A stretch of DNA of 64,000 nt. It comes from Telmatactis stephensoni (lineage: Eukaryota > Cnidaria > Anthozoa > Actiniaria > Isophelliidae). Of this stretch, positions 44,764 through 55,377 are shown piece by piece. The stretch covers positions 305,632 to 369,631 of the forward strand of contig JALIZF010001509.1 in NCBI GenBank assembly GCA_029948255.1, given 5' to 3'. The notes beneath the pieces were generated by a model, which made no database searches, was not told where the DNA came from, and was given only the letters and a program-made list of their open reading frames with translations. Positions within the stretch are counted from its first letter, which is position 1, and each line of letters starts with the position of its first letter. The position numbers and the translations under genes were made by a program.

Positions 44764-45152
44764 CCCGGGGGGGGGGGGGGGGGGGGTTACTCCCATACAT
44801 TTGCTATACGGGTATGTGCCGCTGGATAGGGTACGGTTTTTGGCCCTGCTGTCTTGAACAGGGTATACATTTTACCCAAAGTTGTCTTAAACAGGATCTA
44901 TAATTTTGACGAGATCCCAAGCCATATCATCTTTTTGTGTCTTAGATAGGGTACTATATTCAAAATAAACAAAAAAAAGCGCTTCCTCGGCCGTTTTTTT
45001 GTCTAATCATATGCAGGCTAGGGTCGATTTTCTTCTCTTTTGTCTTGAACAGGGTATGATTTTTTCACTTTCGAGTGTCTTAAACAGGGTTAGGTTTCTA
45101 GAACTCTGGCGGCACACCCCTATCCAAAATGGGGTTGAGTTCCCCTCCCGGG
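44764..45152. mobile_element. hAT-like MITE, copy 2 (8-bp TSD GCATTGAC)
   Basis: Same family as 40385-40736: shares GGGTTACTCCCATACATTTGCTATACGG-type 5' sequence and multiple GAACAGGGTA motifs, with a poly(G) run of about 20 at the left end. Flanked by a perfect 8-bp repeat GCATTGAC (44756-44763 and 45153-45160). Confidence 0.9.
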
Positions 45153-45292
45153 GCATTGACTTGCATTGAATGTACTCAAACCGGCAAATGTTCAGTATCT
45201 TACTTTTTTCGGTTCATACTACATAACACCCAAACTTTGACTTTCGAATTTAGTATGTAGTCTCCTAAAGGTTTTTTAAAATGCTTAGCATC

Positions 45293-47512
45293 TTAATTTC
45301 GAAGAACAGTCAAAATATCAGTTAGCAGACCTACATCGTCAGTTATTCTAGGGTGTCCTCGCTGTTTGCATGCCATATACGAAACCAGGGCGTCTTCGCC
45401 GCATGATTGATGTAGGTGTTTCAAGATGTCAAAAGTTATTACAAGCTTACTCAAGCGATCTGTGATAGGCGCACACGCCAGCCTCCCTCTATAGGAATCT
45501 TTTACTCTAGCAATTTGAGTCTTGTGGTCCCTTGCTTGAATATAAAATGAGAGTGGCTTGATTGTATTCAAAAGACATTGCTGGAGAGGTGTGCCATGGT
45601 GATGTATAATTCTGTTCAGCGCCTTGCAATCCTCCAAGGCATCATGCGCTGGGAATGCACAATGAAACGCTTCTTCGTATACGTCAACCAGTTTTAGATG
45701 CTTTGTTCGACCTAGAAACTTACGTAATGCCAGTAAAGAGTCCTCAAAATATACTTTCTCTAAGTTCTGAGCAGCATTGCAAGAGACCAAACCATTTATT
45801 AGTCGAGGGGCATCAAATGTGTTTCCATTGTGCGCAATCAGAACACAGGGGTTGCCAGCTGAGTGATCATTCAAGTATTTGCAAAAGTCTTTCAACACAC
45901 TTTCAACGTCCTCTTCAGCCTCAACTTCTCTTTCGTTTTTATATACAAAGCGCGACGCCCACTCGCATAGCCAATGGTTAGTCCGGTATAACTTTAGCAG
46001 CACTTTTGTCTATGGAACATTAATTGGGACGAGGTACTTGGTAAAAGTATCTTCCCCTGTCGTTTGTATGCATGATAGCTGAATAAGTTCAGCCTCTTTG
46101 CTTAGACCAGTGGTTTCAATATCGTAGATAAAATACGCAGGGTTGTCAAGATTTGATGGTTTTCTTGGCAGAGCCGGTTTCTCAGCTGGTTTGCGCTTCT
46201 TGTCTTTTAGCACATCTTCTACGGCAGTTTTCTTGTCACTGACAGCCAATTTTCGACCTTCTTCGTCTGTTATGACCTCTAGACCTACACCAGAACGGTA
46301 AGTAGTCCCCTCCTTTTTCCTTGCGCGAGTTTGCCGTGATGTACGTGTCTTTTTTAGTTCCTTTCTTCTTTTCTTTGTTGACGTCTTTGCTTTTCTCGGT
46401 GAACTTTGTTTCCTCTTTTTTTGCATCCGATCAACATAACTAGATAGATTTTCATCACAAATTTTACCCAGCTTTGCTTCTATGTCAATTAGATAACTAA
46501 ATGCCTCATTGAATTGGGCAACTGCTTTCTGCTTTCGCTGCTTTCTGATCCTCCATAGAACCTCTTTTTTGAATTTTTCGTACCCACAATGCTATTTAAA
46601 CACTCATTTCTTTGAGACGAGCCAAGAGGGGCCAACTTTTTTGCCACTTCATTCTTTGTGAAAGGCTGTAACACACTTGTTAGAAACTGCCTTAACGCAT
46701 CTCCTTGAAGATCTTGTCCACCTGGCAAGGAGGCGTGTCGATACCCTTCATTGTTGTCTTTATATCGACACCAAATGCCGCAATTGTCGTGTTCTCCAAA
46801 ACAGTGTGGAACAATTGCACCAACTGCTTTTGCCAACCCGTCCGGATTGTTTCGATTTTGATAAACAGCATAAGAAAAGCACATCTTGATATAATCAATT
46901 ACGTTATCAGTCAGTTTGTAATTGTTCAGACCAAAATTTGTAGCACGCTCTTCGCATAATGCCTTTGCCATCGTGCATGTGGCGTGGTTGACATCAGACC
47001 ACTTTTCAATACCGACATTAACTTCTTCACGAAGTTTAGCGATAACTGTGGAGTCATCATCACCAATCAAAGTACTGTAGTTGTCTTTTTGAAAGAGCTC
47101 GACTGCTACCGCGGCTTCCATGGATTTTGATGAGCCACGATGGTTACGGCGACAGTCATGGGCTGCTGCGACTACACCTTTCTTTTCTGCTTCGATACAA
47201 GTTCGGCAGTAGGAATTCCTGGTGCCAAAGTCAATGCACTTTCAAGTTTCAAGGCCCACTAACGTACCTTGTCCTGTAAGGGAATTGTGCGCTCGTCCCT
47301 GCTTTTGCCATCCCTGGTCAAACGACACCTTCATCCCTCCACTGCTTGCTGAGCTTTCCTGTTCTCTCCACTTGGTGCAGCTTTCCTCAACTGTCCGTTC
47401 GATGACTTTCCCAACTTCTCTCTCCGCACGTTTGAATGTGCTAGAAGCCAAGTTGTATCCCTATGGTCGCCATCAGCCCCTCATAATGAGAGTGCCCCAA
47501 CCCCTGGTGTAG
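45293..47512 (-). pseudogene. Mutator-like transposase / DEDDh exonuclease fusion, degraded
   Basis: Minus-strand coding remnant in pieces. 47451-47242: SSTFKRAEREVGK, SFDQGWQKQGRAHNSLTGQG. 47121-46489: STLIGDDDSTVIAKLREEV, KWSDVNHA, LAPLGSSQRNECLNSIVG, typical of the Mutator-like transposase domain family common in cnidarians. 46426-46010: a Lys/Arg-rich linker, then YDIETTGLSKEAELIQLS, exonuclease motif I with D and E. 46003-45293: IAHNGNTFDAPRL (motif II) and PAHDALEDCKAL (motif III, H-x4-D). Lesions seen: a frameshift near 47450, an in-frame TGA at 47242-47244, a frameshift near 46530 and a TAG at 46010-46012. A transposase joined to a 3'-5' exonuclease of the DnaQ/TREX type recurs in this family. 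This copy is dead. Confidence 0.8.
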
Positions 47513-47513
47513 A

Positions 47514-47653
47514 TGTCGTGAATCGGGATTCCTGTGCGCGCATTAATTAGCTGACGCAACAATCTGTGAACGCGCGCTCCTCTGCAATAAAAATATATGT
47601 CGGAAAACTCCACCTACGCTCTCCCATTATCTTCCAACGGGGTCTTCCGGACA
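47514..47653 (+). repeat. 5' LTR, 140 bp
   Basis: TGTCGTGAATCGGG...TTCCGGACA, with a CAATAAAA polyadenylation-like motif. I see no difference from the 3' copy. Confidence 0.93.
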
Positions 47654-47694
47654 TATTGGTGCCGAAACTCCTACCAAAGATCAACTGAAGCATA

Positions 47695-49740
47695 ATGGAA
47701 GAACAAGATCTGCAAAGAGCGAAACACGTCAGGGCAGCCTACAGAGGCCATGTGAGCCGCGAAATCAAAAAAGCGAAACAGATCATCGTAGAAAGCCCAG
47801 CAGACACGTCTGACCTGGAAGCCTTATACGAGAGACTCGCCAGAAGAAGAGATGAGCTGACAAGAATAGACGAAGGAATTGTAGCGCATTACCGCGAACA
47901 AGACGACATCGAGCGAGAAGTGGAGGACGCCCTCAAGTGGAACGACGACATCACAGATTGCAACACAGCAATTACAAAGTTCCTGGCCAGGTCTTCAGGA
48001 CACACAAAGCCACAAACGGTGAGTGCGTTCCAATCTACATCATTTAGCGAGCCACATCCAAAACACAAAGTAGGCATTAATCTACCAAAGTTAAAGCTTA
48101 AGTCGTTTAGCGGCGACAAACTGGAGTGGCAAACGTTCTGGGAAGGTTTTAGCTCAGCAATACACAACAACCCAGAGCTTAGCGATGTTGAAAAAATGAA
48201 CTATCTTAGCGGTCAACTTAAGGGAGAAGCCGCTCGCGTAACAGCAGGACTACCGCTGAGCAACAGCAACTACCAGAAAGCGGTAGAACTACTACAGGAG
48301 CGCTACGGCCAAAAGCAGGCACTGATCAACTCGTACATGGATGCACTAACAAAAATTCAATCCACAGCTAGCGAAACCAAAAAACTTCGAATGTTTTACG
48401 ACTCATGTGAAACATACATCCGCGGTCTTGAATCACTCGACGTAGCGTCAGAGTCATACGGTAGCTTACTACTGCCTATGCTCATCAAAAAACTCCCAGA
48501 AGAAGTCAGGCGAGCGATCTTCAGATCTAACCCCAAAGCAGACGGCTCTCTAAAAGAATTCAGATCAGCCCTTCTGCAAGAAATAGAGACACGAGAAAAG
48601 AGTCAAACCACATCCATATCTGATTCGCTTCCTTCAACATCAGAGAGTCCAATCCCGACGGTCGGAGCCCTTCTATCGGGAGCTCGGAATAAAACCAACC
48701 CTTCGAGACACGCCAGCCAACCATCGAAGGATAAGCCGAGCAATCGGCCTTGCCCGTACTGTGGAGAACAACATCGACCCGACAAATGTCATAAACTGAC
48801 ATCAGTCAACCAGCGAAGATCATTACTTCGTCAAGAACGCCGTTGCTTCAACTGCCTCGGAGCAAACCACATTACTAGCCAATGCTTCTCAAAAGGCAGA
48901 TGCCTGAAGTGTAAGAGGAAACACCATACCTCGATATGCGATTCGTCCTCGGACCATATTGAACCAACTGACCATACGGAAAACGAAGACAAAGAGCAGA
49001 AATCACGGCAAAGCAATTCAAACGCAACGTACCAACAGTCACCAGCTCACATGGGAACAACTCAAGTAAAAGACCCAGAAGGAGCAATACTAACGCAAAC
49101 TGCACGCGTAACGGTCGTTGGACCTCTAGGAACAACCTTCCAAACCAGAGCAATCTTCGATTCAGGCGCACAAAGAACCTTCATCACCAGAAAACTAAAA
49201 GAAGCGCTACAACTTCAACCAACGGGAAACGAGTTACTCGAAGTGACCACCTTTGGATCCCTCGAAAGCACAACAACAGAGTATGAAACCGTCATACTTA
49301 AAGCCCAAACAGCCGAGGAAACAATCACGCTTAAAGCATTAGTCACCCCAGTGATATGCCCTCCGGTATCGAACACAATAGATCGCAAGCACATAAACAG
49401 CGCTGAACTGCAAGGACTGCAACTCGCGGATCCTCCGCAAAACACCAGCCCCACAGCCATAGATATCATCATCGGGAATGACCTCTACGGCCAACTAATC
49501 ACAGGAGAAGTCATAAAATGTTCGAAAGATGGACTTGTAGCCATGAACAGCAAATTCGGATGGCTTCTTTCAGGCCCTATCCACAACGCTAAAGACGGCG
49601 CGCAGCATAACCGTATAGCATGCAACAGAATGGACATCGCAGCACCAAAGGAGCCACTCGAAGAGATTTTACCCAAACTATGGGAACTTAACGACCTAGA
49701 CACAAGCGACAACGTCGAACCACGTCTTAAAGAGCTTTAA
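47695..49740 (+). CDS. BEL/Pao gag-protease ORF
   Basis: 681 codons from an ATG 42 nt past the 5' LTR. An N-terminal helical region (1-100) leads to the DUF1759-type gag core (about 130-290: LPKLKLKSFSGDKLEWQTFW, MNYLSGQLKGEAARV). Zinc knuckles follow (about 352-420: CPYCGEQHRPDKC, CFNCLGANHITSQC, CLKCKRKHHTSIC), then an aspartic protease with RAIFDSGAQRTF (active Asp about residue 487) and IIIGNDLYGQLI (DUF1758/A17-type). Gag packages the RNA and the protease matures the particle proteins. The frame stops where a one-base shift separates it from pol, whereas BEL elements usually encode one long polyprotein. As a retrotransposon this is not an infectious virus. Confidence 0.88.
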   Translation: MEEQDLQRAKHVRAAYRGHVSREIKKAKQIIVESPADTSDLEALYERLARRRDELTRIDEGIVAHYREQDDIEREVEDALKWNDDITDCNTAITKFLARSSGHTKPQTVSAFQSTSFSEPHPKHKVGINLPKLKLKSFSGDKLEWQTFWEGFSSAIHNNPELSDVEKMNYLSGQLKGEAARVTAGLPLSNSNYQKAVELLQERYGQKQALINSYMDALTKIQSTASETKKLRMFYDSCETYIRGLESLDVASESYGSLLLPMLIKKLPEEVRRAIFRSNPKADGSLKEFRSALLQEIETREKSQTTSISDSLPSTSESPIPTVGALLSGARNKTNPSRHASQPSKDKPSNRPCPYCGEQHRPDKCHKLTSVNQRRSLLRQERRCFNCLGANHITSQCFSKGRCLKCKRKHHTSICDSSSDHIEPTDHTENEDKEQKSRQSNSNATYQQSPAHMGTTQVKDPEGAILTQTARVTVVGPLGTTFQTRAIFDSGAQRTFITRKLKEALQLQPTGNELLEVTTFGSLESTTTEYETVILKAQTAEETITLKALVTPVICPPVSNTIDRKHINSAELQGLQLADPPQNTSPTAIDIIIGNDLYGQLITGEVIKCSKDGLVAMNSKFGWLLSGPIHNAKDGAQHNRIACNRMDIAAPKEPLEEILPKLWELNDLDTSDNVEPRLKEL

Positions 49741-51230
49741 CGACAGCATAGAGTTCAGCCTAGCAACAAAGAGATACGTCGTAAGACTCCCATGGAAAGA
49801 AAATAAGAACGACCTTCTGACGAACTTCGCAATAACCAAAAGAAGGCTGGAAAATCTTCGCCAAAGCCTACTACGGCGAGACAGAACGCTCATTTCAAAA
49901 TACAACGCGTACATAGAAGAACAGGTGCGACTGGGATTCATTGAACTGGTTGTTGACCCAGCAAAATCCAACGGAATCATACACTACATACCACACTTCC
50001 CAGTGTTCAAGACGGACAGCGCTACAGCACAGCGAGCTAGAGTTCCAATACTTATACCTAAAGACTCCTATTTGACAGAACTCATCATCCGTGAGGCACA
50101 CGCAACCGTCATGCACAACGGAGTAAGAGAAACGCTAACTCAGGTCAGACAGAGATATTGGATTCCCCAAGGAAGACAACGAGTAAGACAAACACTGTCA
50201 AAGTGTGTCACTTGCAAGAAACACGAAGGACTCCCTTTCGGCTCACAACCTACCCCACCACTACCTCTAGCAAGAGTCTTGGAAGGCCGTCATTCAAAGT
50301 GACCGGCGTTGACTACGCGGGGCCATTATTCATAAGGAACACAGGGAAGGCGCCTTCAGCAAAGGTATACATATGTCTATTCACGTGCGCCTCGGTACGA
50401 GCCTTACACCTTGAGGTAGCGGAAGACCTAACAGCAGAAGCCTTTCTTAGAGCCTTTAAGAGATTCATCAGTCGAAGAGGAATACCAGAGATAATCATAT
50501 CAGACAACGCCAAAAACTTCAAGGCGAGACAGAACGCTCATTTCAAAATACAACGCGTACATAGAAGAGCAAGTTCGACTGGGATTCATTGAGCCGGTTC
50601 CCGACCCGAGCAATTCCAAAGGAATCGTGCACTATATCCCTCATTTTCCAGTCTTCAAGTCAGACAGCGCTACTACTAAAATGAGAGTAGTGTATGATGC
50701 TTCAGCAAAGGGATACAACAAACCGAGCTTGAATGACTGCCTACACAAAGGACCATCAAGACGATCCCGACTACACCCCTCCAGGACAAGAAACAATCAA
50801 AACATTAAACAAGCGCGCCAAATATCACGACCGACTTATGAGATCCCTGTGGAGCCAATGGCGCAAAGAATACCTAACCAGCCTGAGAGAAATCCTAAAA
50901 ACCAAAGGCAAGAGAGGCAGCAGTGCTATAGTCAAACAAGGCGAGGTCGTGATAATACATGACAACACACCCAGAAACCAGTGGAAGCTCGGAGTTGTAA
51001 GGACTCTTCTCCCAGGGAAAGACGGTGTTGTTAGAGCCGTAAAATTGCGTACGAGCAGAGGCAATGAGTTGACGAGACCAATAGAGAAGCTTTACCCGCT
51101 CGAAATCTCAAGTGAGGAACACCCAGCGGACAACTCAGCGGAGCAGCCAGCCACGACACAATTGAGAACCAAGAGGACGGCAGCTGTAAAAGCGTCGCAG
51201 AGAATAAAGCAGCAACTCCAAGACAACTGA
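49741..51230 (+). pseudogene. BEL/Pao pol remnant: RT-less, rearranged integrase and C-terminus
   Basis: In order: the pre-RT segment (about 49743-50030, RYVVRLPWKENKNDLLTNF); a direct jump to the integrase zinc domain (about 50040-50230: H-x4-H then CVTCKK); the integrase core start (VDYAGPLF and ISDNAKNF, about 50305-50520), cut before the third catalytic acid; a second, ~80% similar copy of the pre-RT segment running just into RT (RVVYDASAKG, 50523-50735); then the DUF5641-like C-terminal domain (about 50733-51230: WRKEYLTSLRE, VVRTLLPGKDGVVRAVKL). Frame changes occur near 49740, 50300 and 50735. RT palm and RNase H are absent, so it is non-autonomous. Confidence 0.85.
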
Positions 51231-51316
51231 ACGTTTACTGAACATTTGACAAATAACTTAACTATGTGAAATCGATCTATTGTAACCCCTTTCGGGCACT
51301 TCGGCGCCCGGGAGAG

Positions 51317-51456
51317 TGTCGTGAATCGGGATTCCTGTGCGCGCATTAATTAGCTGACGCAACAATCTGTGAACGCGCGCTCCTCTGCAATAAAAATATA
51401 TGTCGGAAAACTCCACCTACGCTCTCCCATTATCTTCCAACGGGGTCTTCCGGACA
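51317..51456 (+). repeat. 3' LTR, 140 bp
   Basis: Same sequence as the 5' LTR base for base by eye, implying very recent integration or gene conversion. Confidence 0.93.
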
Positions 51457-51920
51457 ATAACACTCCAAACTCAGGTGTACCCTATACCGACCTCACATGT
51501 ATGAATGCTCCTGTAGACACGAAGACCTACGATTACACAATTGCATAATGCCTCTAGATAATGCTCAAATAAATACAGCCAAGAGAAAACATAAAAATCC
51601 TATTTGCGCGCAAATATTCCATTTTAAGCAAATATTAAAAATTTGTAGAGATTCTATAGCTCATATCAGGGCCGTAGCGAGGTCTAAAGTACTCGATCAT
51701 GATTCGATAATTTGTATGAAAATTACTTTGGGCGGCCTTAGTTGGTGTTAATAGTCACTGTAAAAAATATATAAATAAAGAGCTATTTCTTCCAAGAGAA
51801 AGGGATGGCAATTGTGTTGCTACAAAAGAAAATGAACATCTTACCTGATAAGATTATTTTTAATCCAAGTTTGTAAGTGAATTATTGGAAAATAAAGTTG
51901 AGTTTTTGAGCTTGATATTC
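51457..51920. other. Non-coding flank of the BEL element
   Basis: No gene supported. The first ~25 bp (CACTCCAAACTCAGGTGTA) loosely resemble the left flank of the element (TGCCCCAACCCCTGGTGTA), but do not make a target duplication. Confidence 0.4.
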
Positions 51921-51925
51921 AGTCA

Positions 51926-52603
51926 TTACACTGCTTCTCAATTACACGCGCGAAATGACCAAAACGTCTTCCCAGCGAATTCGGTTTCGGTGGATGTCAA
52001 TCAAAGCGTTTCCATGGCAATGCAATTAAGCACGTGCGAACTGGAATTTTGTTTACTGATACTGGTTCATCTAACTTGATTTACTTGATCTGAAAATGTT
52101 CAGAGCCTCTGGAAAAATTACCCAAATGAAAAGAAATAATTTTCTAACAATGACTTCAATGGCTTGAAAATCAGAATATATAAAAGGTGTTTGTGCCTTC
52201 GTGACCTATCAGTGAACGAAATCAGTCGACCGTTGAGAATGGACTGATCAAACAGCGCAAACAATGAATCTCATAAGCTAGAAACTAGACATTTAATTCA
52301 GGCCGTATATATATATACATTCTTCTTATGTCTTTGGATGGATTGATCGTTTTCCGTTTATTATCGATATTGCAAGAAACTGATGCGGCAAATCAAAAGG
52401 AAATTGTCTTAGAAACACTTGATTGGTGTCCACGAAAACTCAAGTTTCGTTCGTGATTTTGTCTCGTTGTTCACGTGTGACTGGGAATCGCAGTAAAATC
52501 ACTTGAGATTGCCATGGAAACGCTTTGATTGACATTCACCGAAACCCAAATCGCTGTGTAGACTTTTTGGTCATTTCGCGCGTGTAATTGAAAAGCAGTG
52601 TAA
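51926..52603. mobile_element. 678-bp MITE with ~115-bp TIRs
   Basis: Ends TTACACTGCTTCTCAATTAC and its inverse; arms share GCGCGAAATGACCAAAA and CAATCAAAGCGTTTCCATGG. Non-coding. Confidence 0.85.
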
Positions 52604-52809
52604 GCTTAGGTCTTATTAACTTTGATGATCCAGCCATCTACTTGTTCAAAGCATACAGTAGGTATTGAAAGACAGACAAGGGCAAAAGACATCTTCAATC
52701 AAATGTAGAGGAAAAGGTACACATTTTTGTGAATAGACAATTGGTCACATGAAATAAAAGTGTAGATTGGCTTGTTTCAAAGTTTTATAAGATGGAGTAT
52801 TCTTGTGCA

Positions 52810-52875
52810 AAAAAATGTGTTGGGATCCCTTTGTGATCATTAGAAAATGCGCTGGGATCCCTGTGTGATCATTAA
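52810..52875. repeat. ~47-bp tandem duplication
   Basis: GTTGGGATCCCTTTGTGATCATTA is repeated as GCTGGGATCCCTGTGTGATCATTA. Confidence 0.75.
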
Positions 52876-53149
52876 ACAATATGGCTGCCTCGAAGAGAGT
52901 TTTCTGTGTTCCAAGCTATAAGAATGCAAGTCTTTTATGATAAAAGCCTTTAAAATGGAAAAATCAGTAAAGGTAGGCCATGAGGTGGGCCGTAGGGAAG
53001 GCCATAGGTAGGCCATGGCCCTAGCCCAGCTTTTGTAGTTACCCGGCTCGCAGGCTCGGGAGGCTCGGATTTTACCATTCTATACCCCTCAGGATCAGTG
53101 TCGGACACACACAATTCAAAATATTTAGCATCTTGAGTAAATTAAAGCA

Positions 53150-53310
53150 GTTTCAGTTTCAAACAATCACAAACGGCTTGCGTTGGCAATGATTATAAAA
53201 CTGACTACGACAACACAAGTTTTAGAAATGTACAAGTACATTTTATTCACTGAAATATATTGCTTTTTCAAACAATCACAAACAGTGTTAGCAATGATTA
53301 TAAAACTAAC
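53150..53310. repeat. ~110-bp tandem duplication
   Basis: TCAAACAATCACAAACGGC...GGCAATGATTATAAAACTGACT recurs as TCAAACAATCACAAACAGT...AGCAATGATTATAAAACTAACT. Confidence 0.75.
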
Positions 53311-53584
53311 TGATTAAAGTTTGTTTAGCCGAAAAGGATGTGAATCGCTTCCTGGCAGCTAAAAGAGTGCTTGATAAATATCTGACACATAATTTGCCTT
53401 GTAATGTATAGAGAATGCATAATATATGTGGATTTAACTGAACTACTGAGAGTAGTCTGCGTAAAGAAAGCAAAATTTCGATTCACCAGAAATTTTAGCG
53501 ATATCGTGTGGCTTTCTAAAGAGATTTTATCTCTTTGAAGAGGAGAACATTGGAATGCAACTTTATATCGTCTTGCTTCGATCG

Positions 53585-53895
53585 AGTGCACAACGGCGAT
53601 TAAAAACTCATAAAAGGACATTGTCTTTCCTGAGAAATATCACTAAACAGTTCATGGCCTTGCTGAACACTTCCACGAATACAAAGCAGGATTCAGTGGA
53701 CTCCCGGGGTATGATAAATCTGAATAACAACGACAACTTAGCTAGATAACAAAGACTCCAACACAACAGCGCTGAAAAACTCATGAAAGAACATTGTCTT
53801 GCCCGAGAAATATCACTAAACAGTTCGTGCCCTTGATGAATACTTCCACGAACATAAAGAAGTGGATTTTGCATAATAAATTTGAATAACAACTA
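53585..53895. repeat. ~178-bp tandem duplication
   Basis: Two units share AAAACTCATAAAAGGACATTGTC, GAGAAATATCACTAAACAGTTC and ACTTCCACGAA. They explain small overlapping open frames on both strands that I do not regard as genes. Confidence 0.85.
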
Positions 53896-54339
53896 GACGC
53901 ACACGTGCGTTCACTCGTGCCCTGGAGCCCTTTTAAGAGAGGCTCCAATGACCGGCTCCGTTCGTACTCTTCCGAGCCGTTTCACGCATTCTTCACCATT
54001 CCGGGAAATAGCTAACCGTAACATAATGACCTTTTTTGAATCGGCTAACTTAAACTAAAAATATCTGATTAGTCAGTTTGTCTGTCAACAGCTATTAGTG
54101 TTTGCCTTTGTCTTTCTATTATCATGCATGGGTATCTCCACATGCAAAAATATACCAATATACCAGTTTATTCAACTTTTATTTCACTATATATCTCAAT
54201 TGTTTGCTGTAAAGACTTCTACAACGGCATATTTGACACAATAACAAATCGTGTATTTTTTCGTTCATGTTTCGGATGTTTTATATATGAATAAAAGACG
54301 TTACGTGACCAAATACAAGGTCAAGTTCATGCCATTCCG

Positions 54340-54860
54340 AATTTTAATTAAAATTCAGTACAAAAACCTCTCAAGATCTCTTGAATGCTTGAATGAGGAA
54401 TATAATTGACTTGCTTCTATGTATGTTCGTTTAGCAACATGTAGGATGAGAAATTCGTAGTTTTCCAGCTCATAGGAAATAGTCTTTATCGCGAGGGCCT
54501 CGTTCAAGTACTCCATTTAGAGTTCGATATTTGGTCAAAGTATTGGAGATGAAGCTCAAAATAACAGCCCATTCTGAAGCTCTTATAAGTATATAGGTAT
54601 ATCTCGAGTTAAAAGCTCCAAATTACATTGTTCTACTGCAGGAAAAGCCTGTCTCTGAAAGCTATTTTCTTTGAGTCGGCCATCTTGCATTCCTAAAGTT
54701 CCTGGCTTGCGTTCGCTACGAGGTGATGAATGAAGGGCATTGTTTTTACGTTCTTAACCAATCAGGTCCTGACGAACGCAAAATGAAACGAAAAAAAAAA
54801 AAACATTTGCAGTTTATAACTCGTTCCCGGCCTAAAGGCCTGGGCACGAGTAATAAAACC
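54340..54860 (-). mobile_element. Palindrome-ended dispersed repeat, copy 3
   Basis: Inverse orientation relative to the copies at 32.3-33.1 kb, with the terminal palindrome at 54822-54853 (CGTTCCCGGCCTAAAGGCCTGGGCACG). Shares the blocks around GGCCATCTTGCATTCC, GGTGATGAATGAAGGGCA and TTCTTAACCAATCAG. Confidence 0.75.
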
Positions 54861-55377
54861 TTACTTCAAAACGACAACCAAACATCCAGATCTTAACTCG
54901 AGAAATCGCTTAGTCATGCATTCTGCCGCGTCAGAGCAGTGATTTACCGCGGACCATACTGAATACCAAGCGTATTTTGCATTATAGAAATACCAAGCGT
55001 ATTTTGATGACGTCACGAAACATCGTTCACTACATCTACATATCTACCAAAGTTCAAGACCGCAAGCCCATAACAAATGGCCCGGGCCAACTCTGCCGTA
55101 CGTAAAACAAGAAATCCATCGTTACAAATAGTGTCGCTGCTCGCTTCGCTCGCAGCAATAAGGGCAACTTTTCTTGCTGAGTACACCGCTCTAGTCGTCA
55201 CGGTAGTCATCTCGTATGAAAATAATTAGATTTTGCACGCATTAGCGTCTGTTTATTGTGCAGGACTCAACCATTGCTTCTGAAGAAAAGATTGAAACCC
55301 TAGTCGGGGTTTATACTTAGGAGCAAATCGCAAATATGAAAGCTACGTGCTAATTTGCATTTATAAGTTCAGCTTAC

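Larger units (their letters stand above)
47514..51456 (+). mobile_element. BEL/Pao LTR retrotransposon, scrambled interior
   Basis: Identical 140-bp LTRs (47514-47653 and 51317-51456), a primer-binding-site-like TTGGTGCCGAAACTCC at 47656-47671, and GGGAGAG before the 3' LTR. The gag-protease frame is intact, but the reverse transcriptase and RNase H core are missing and integrase pieces and a duplicated pre-RT segment are out of order. The flanks GTAGA and ATAAC do not match, so no target duplication is visible. Confidence 0.9.
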
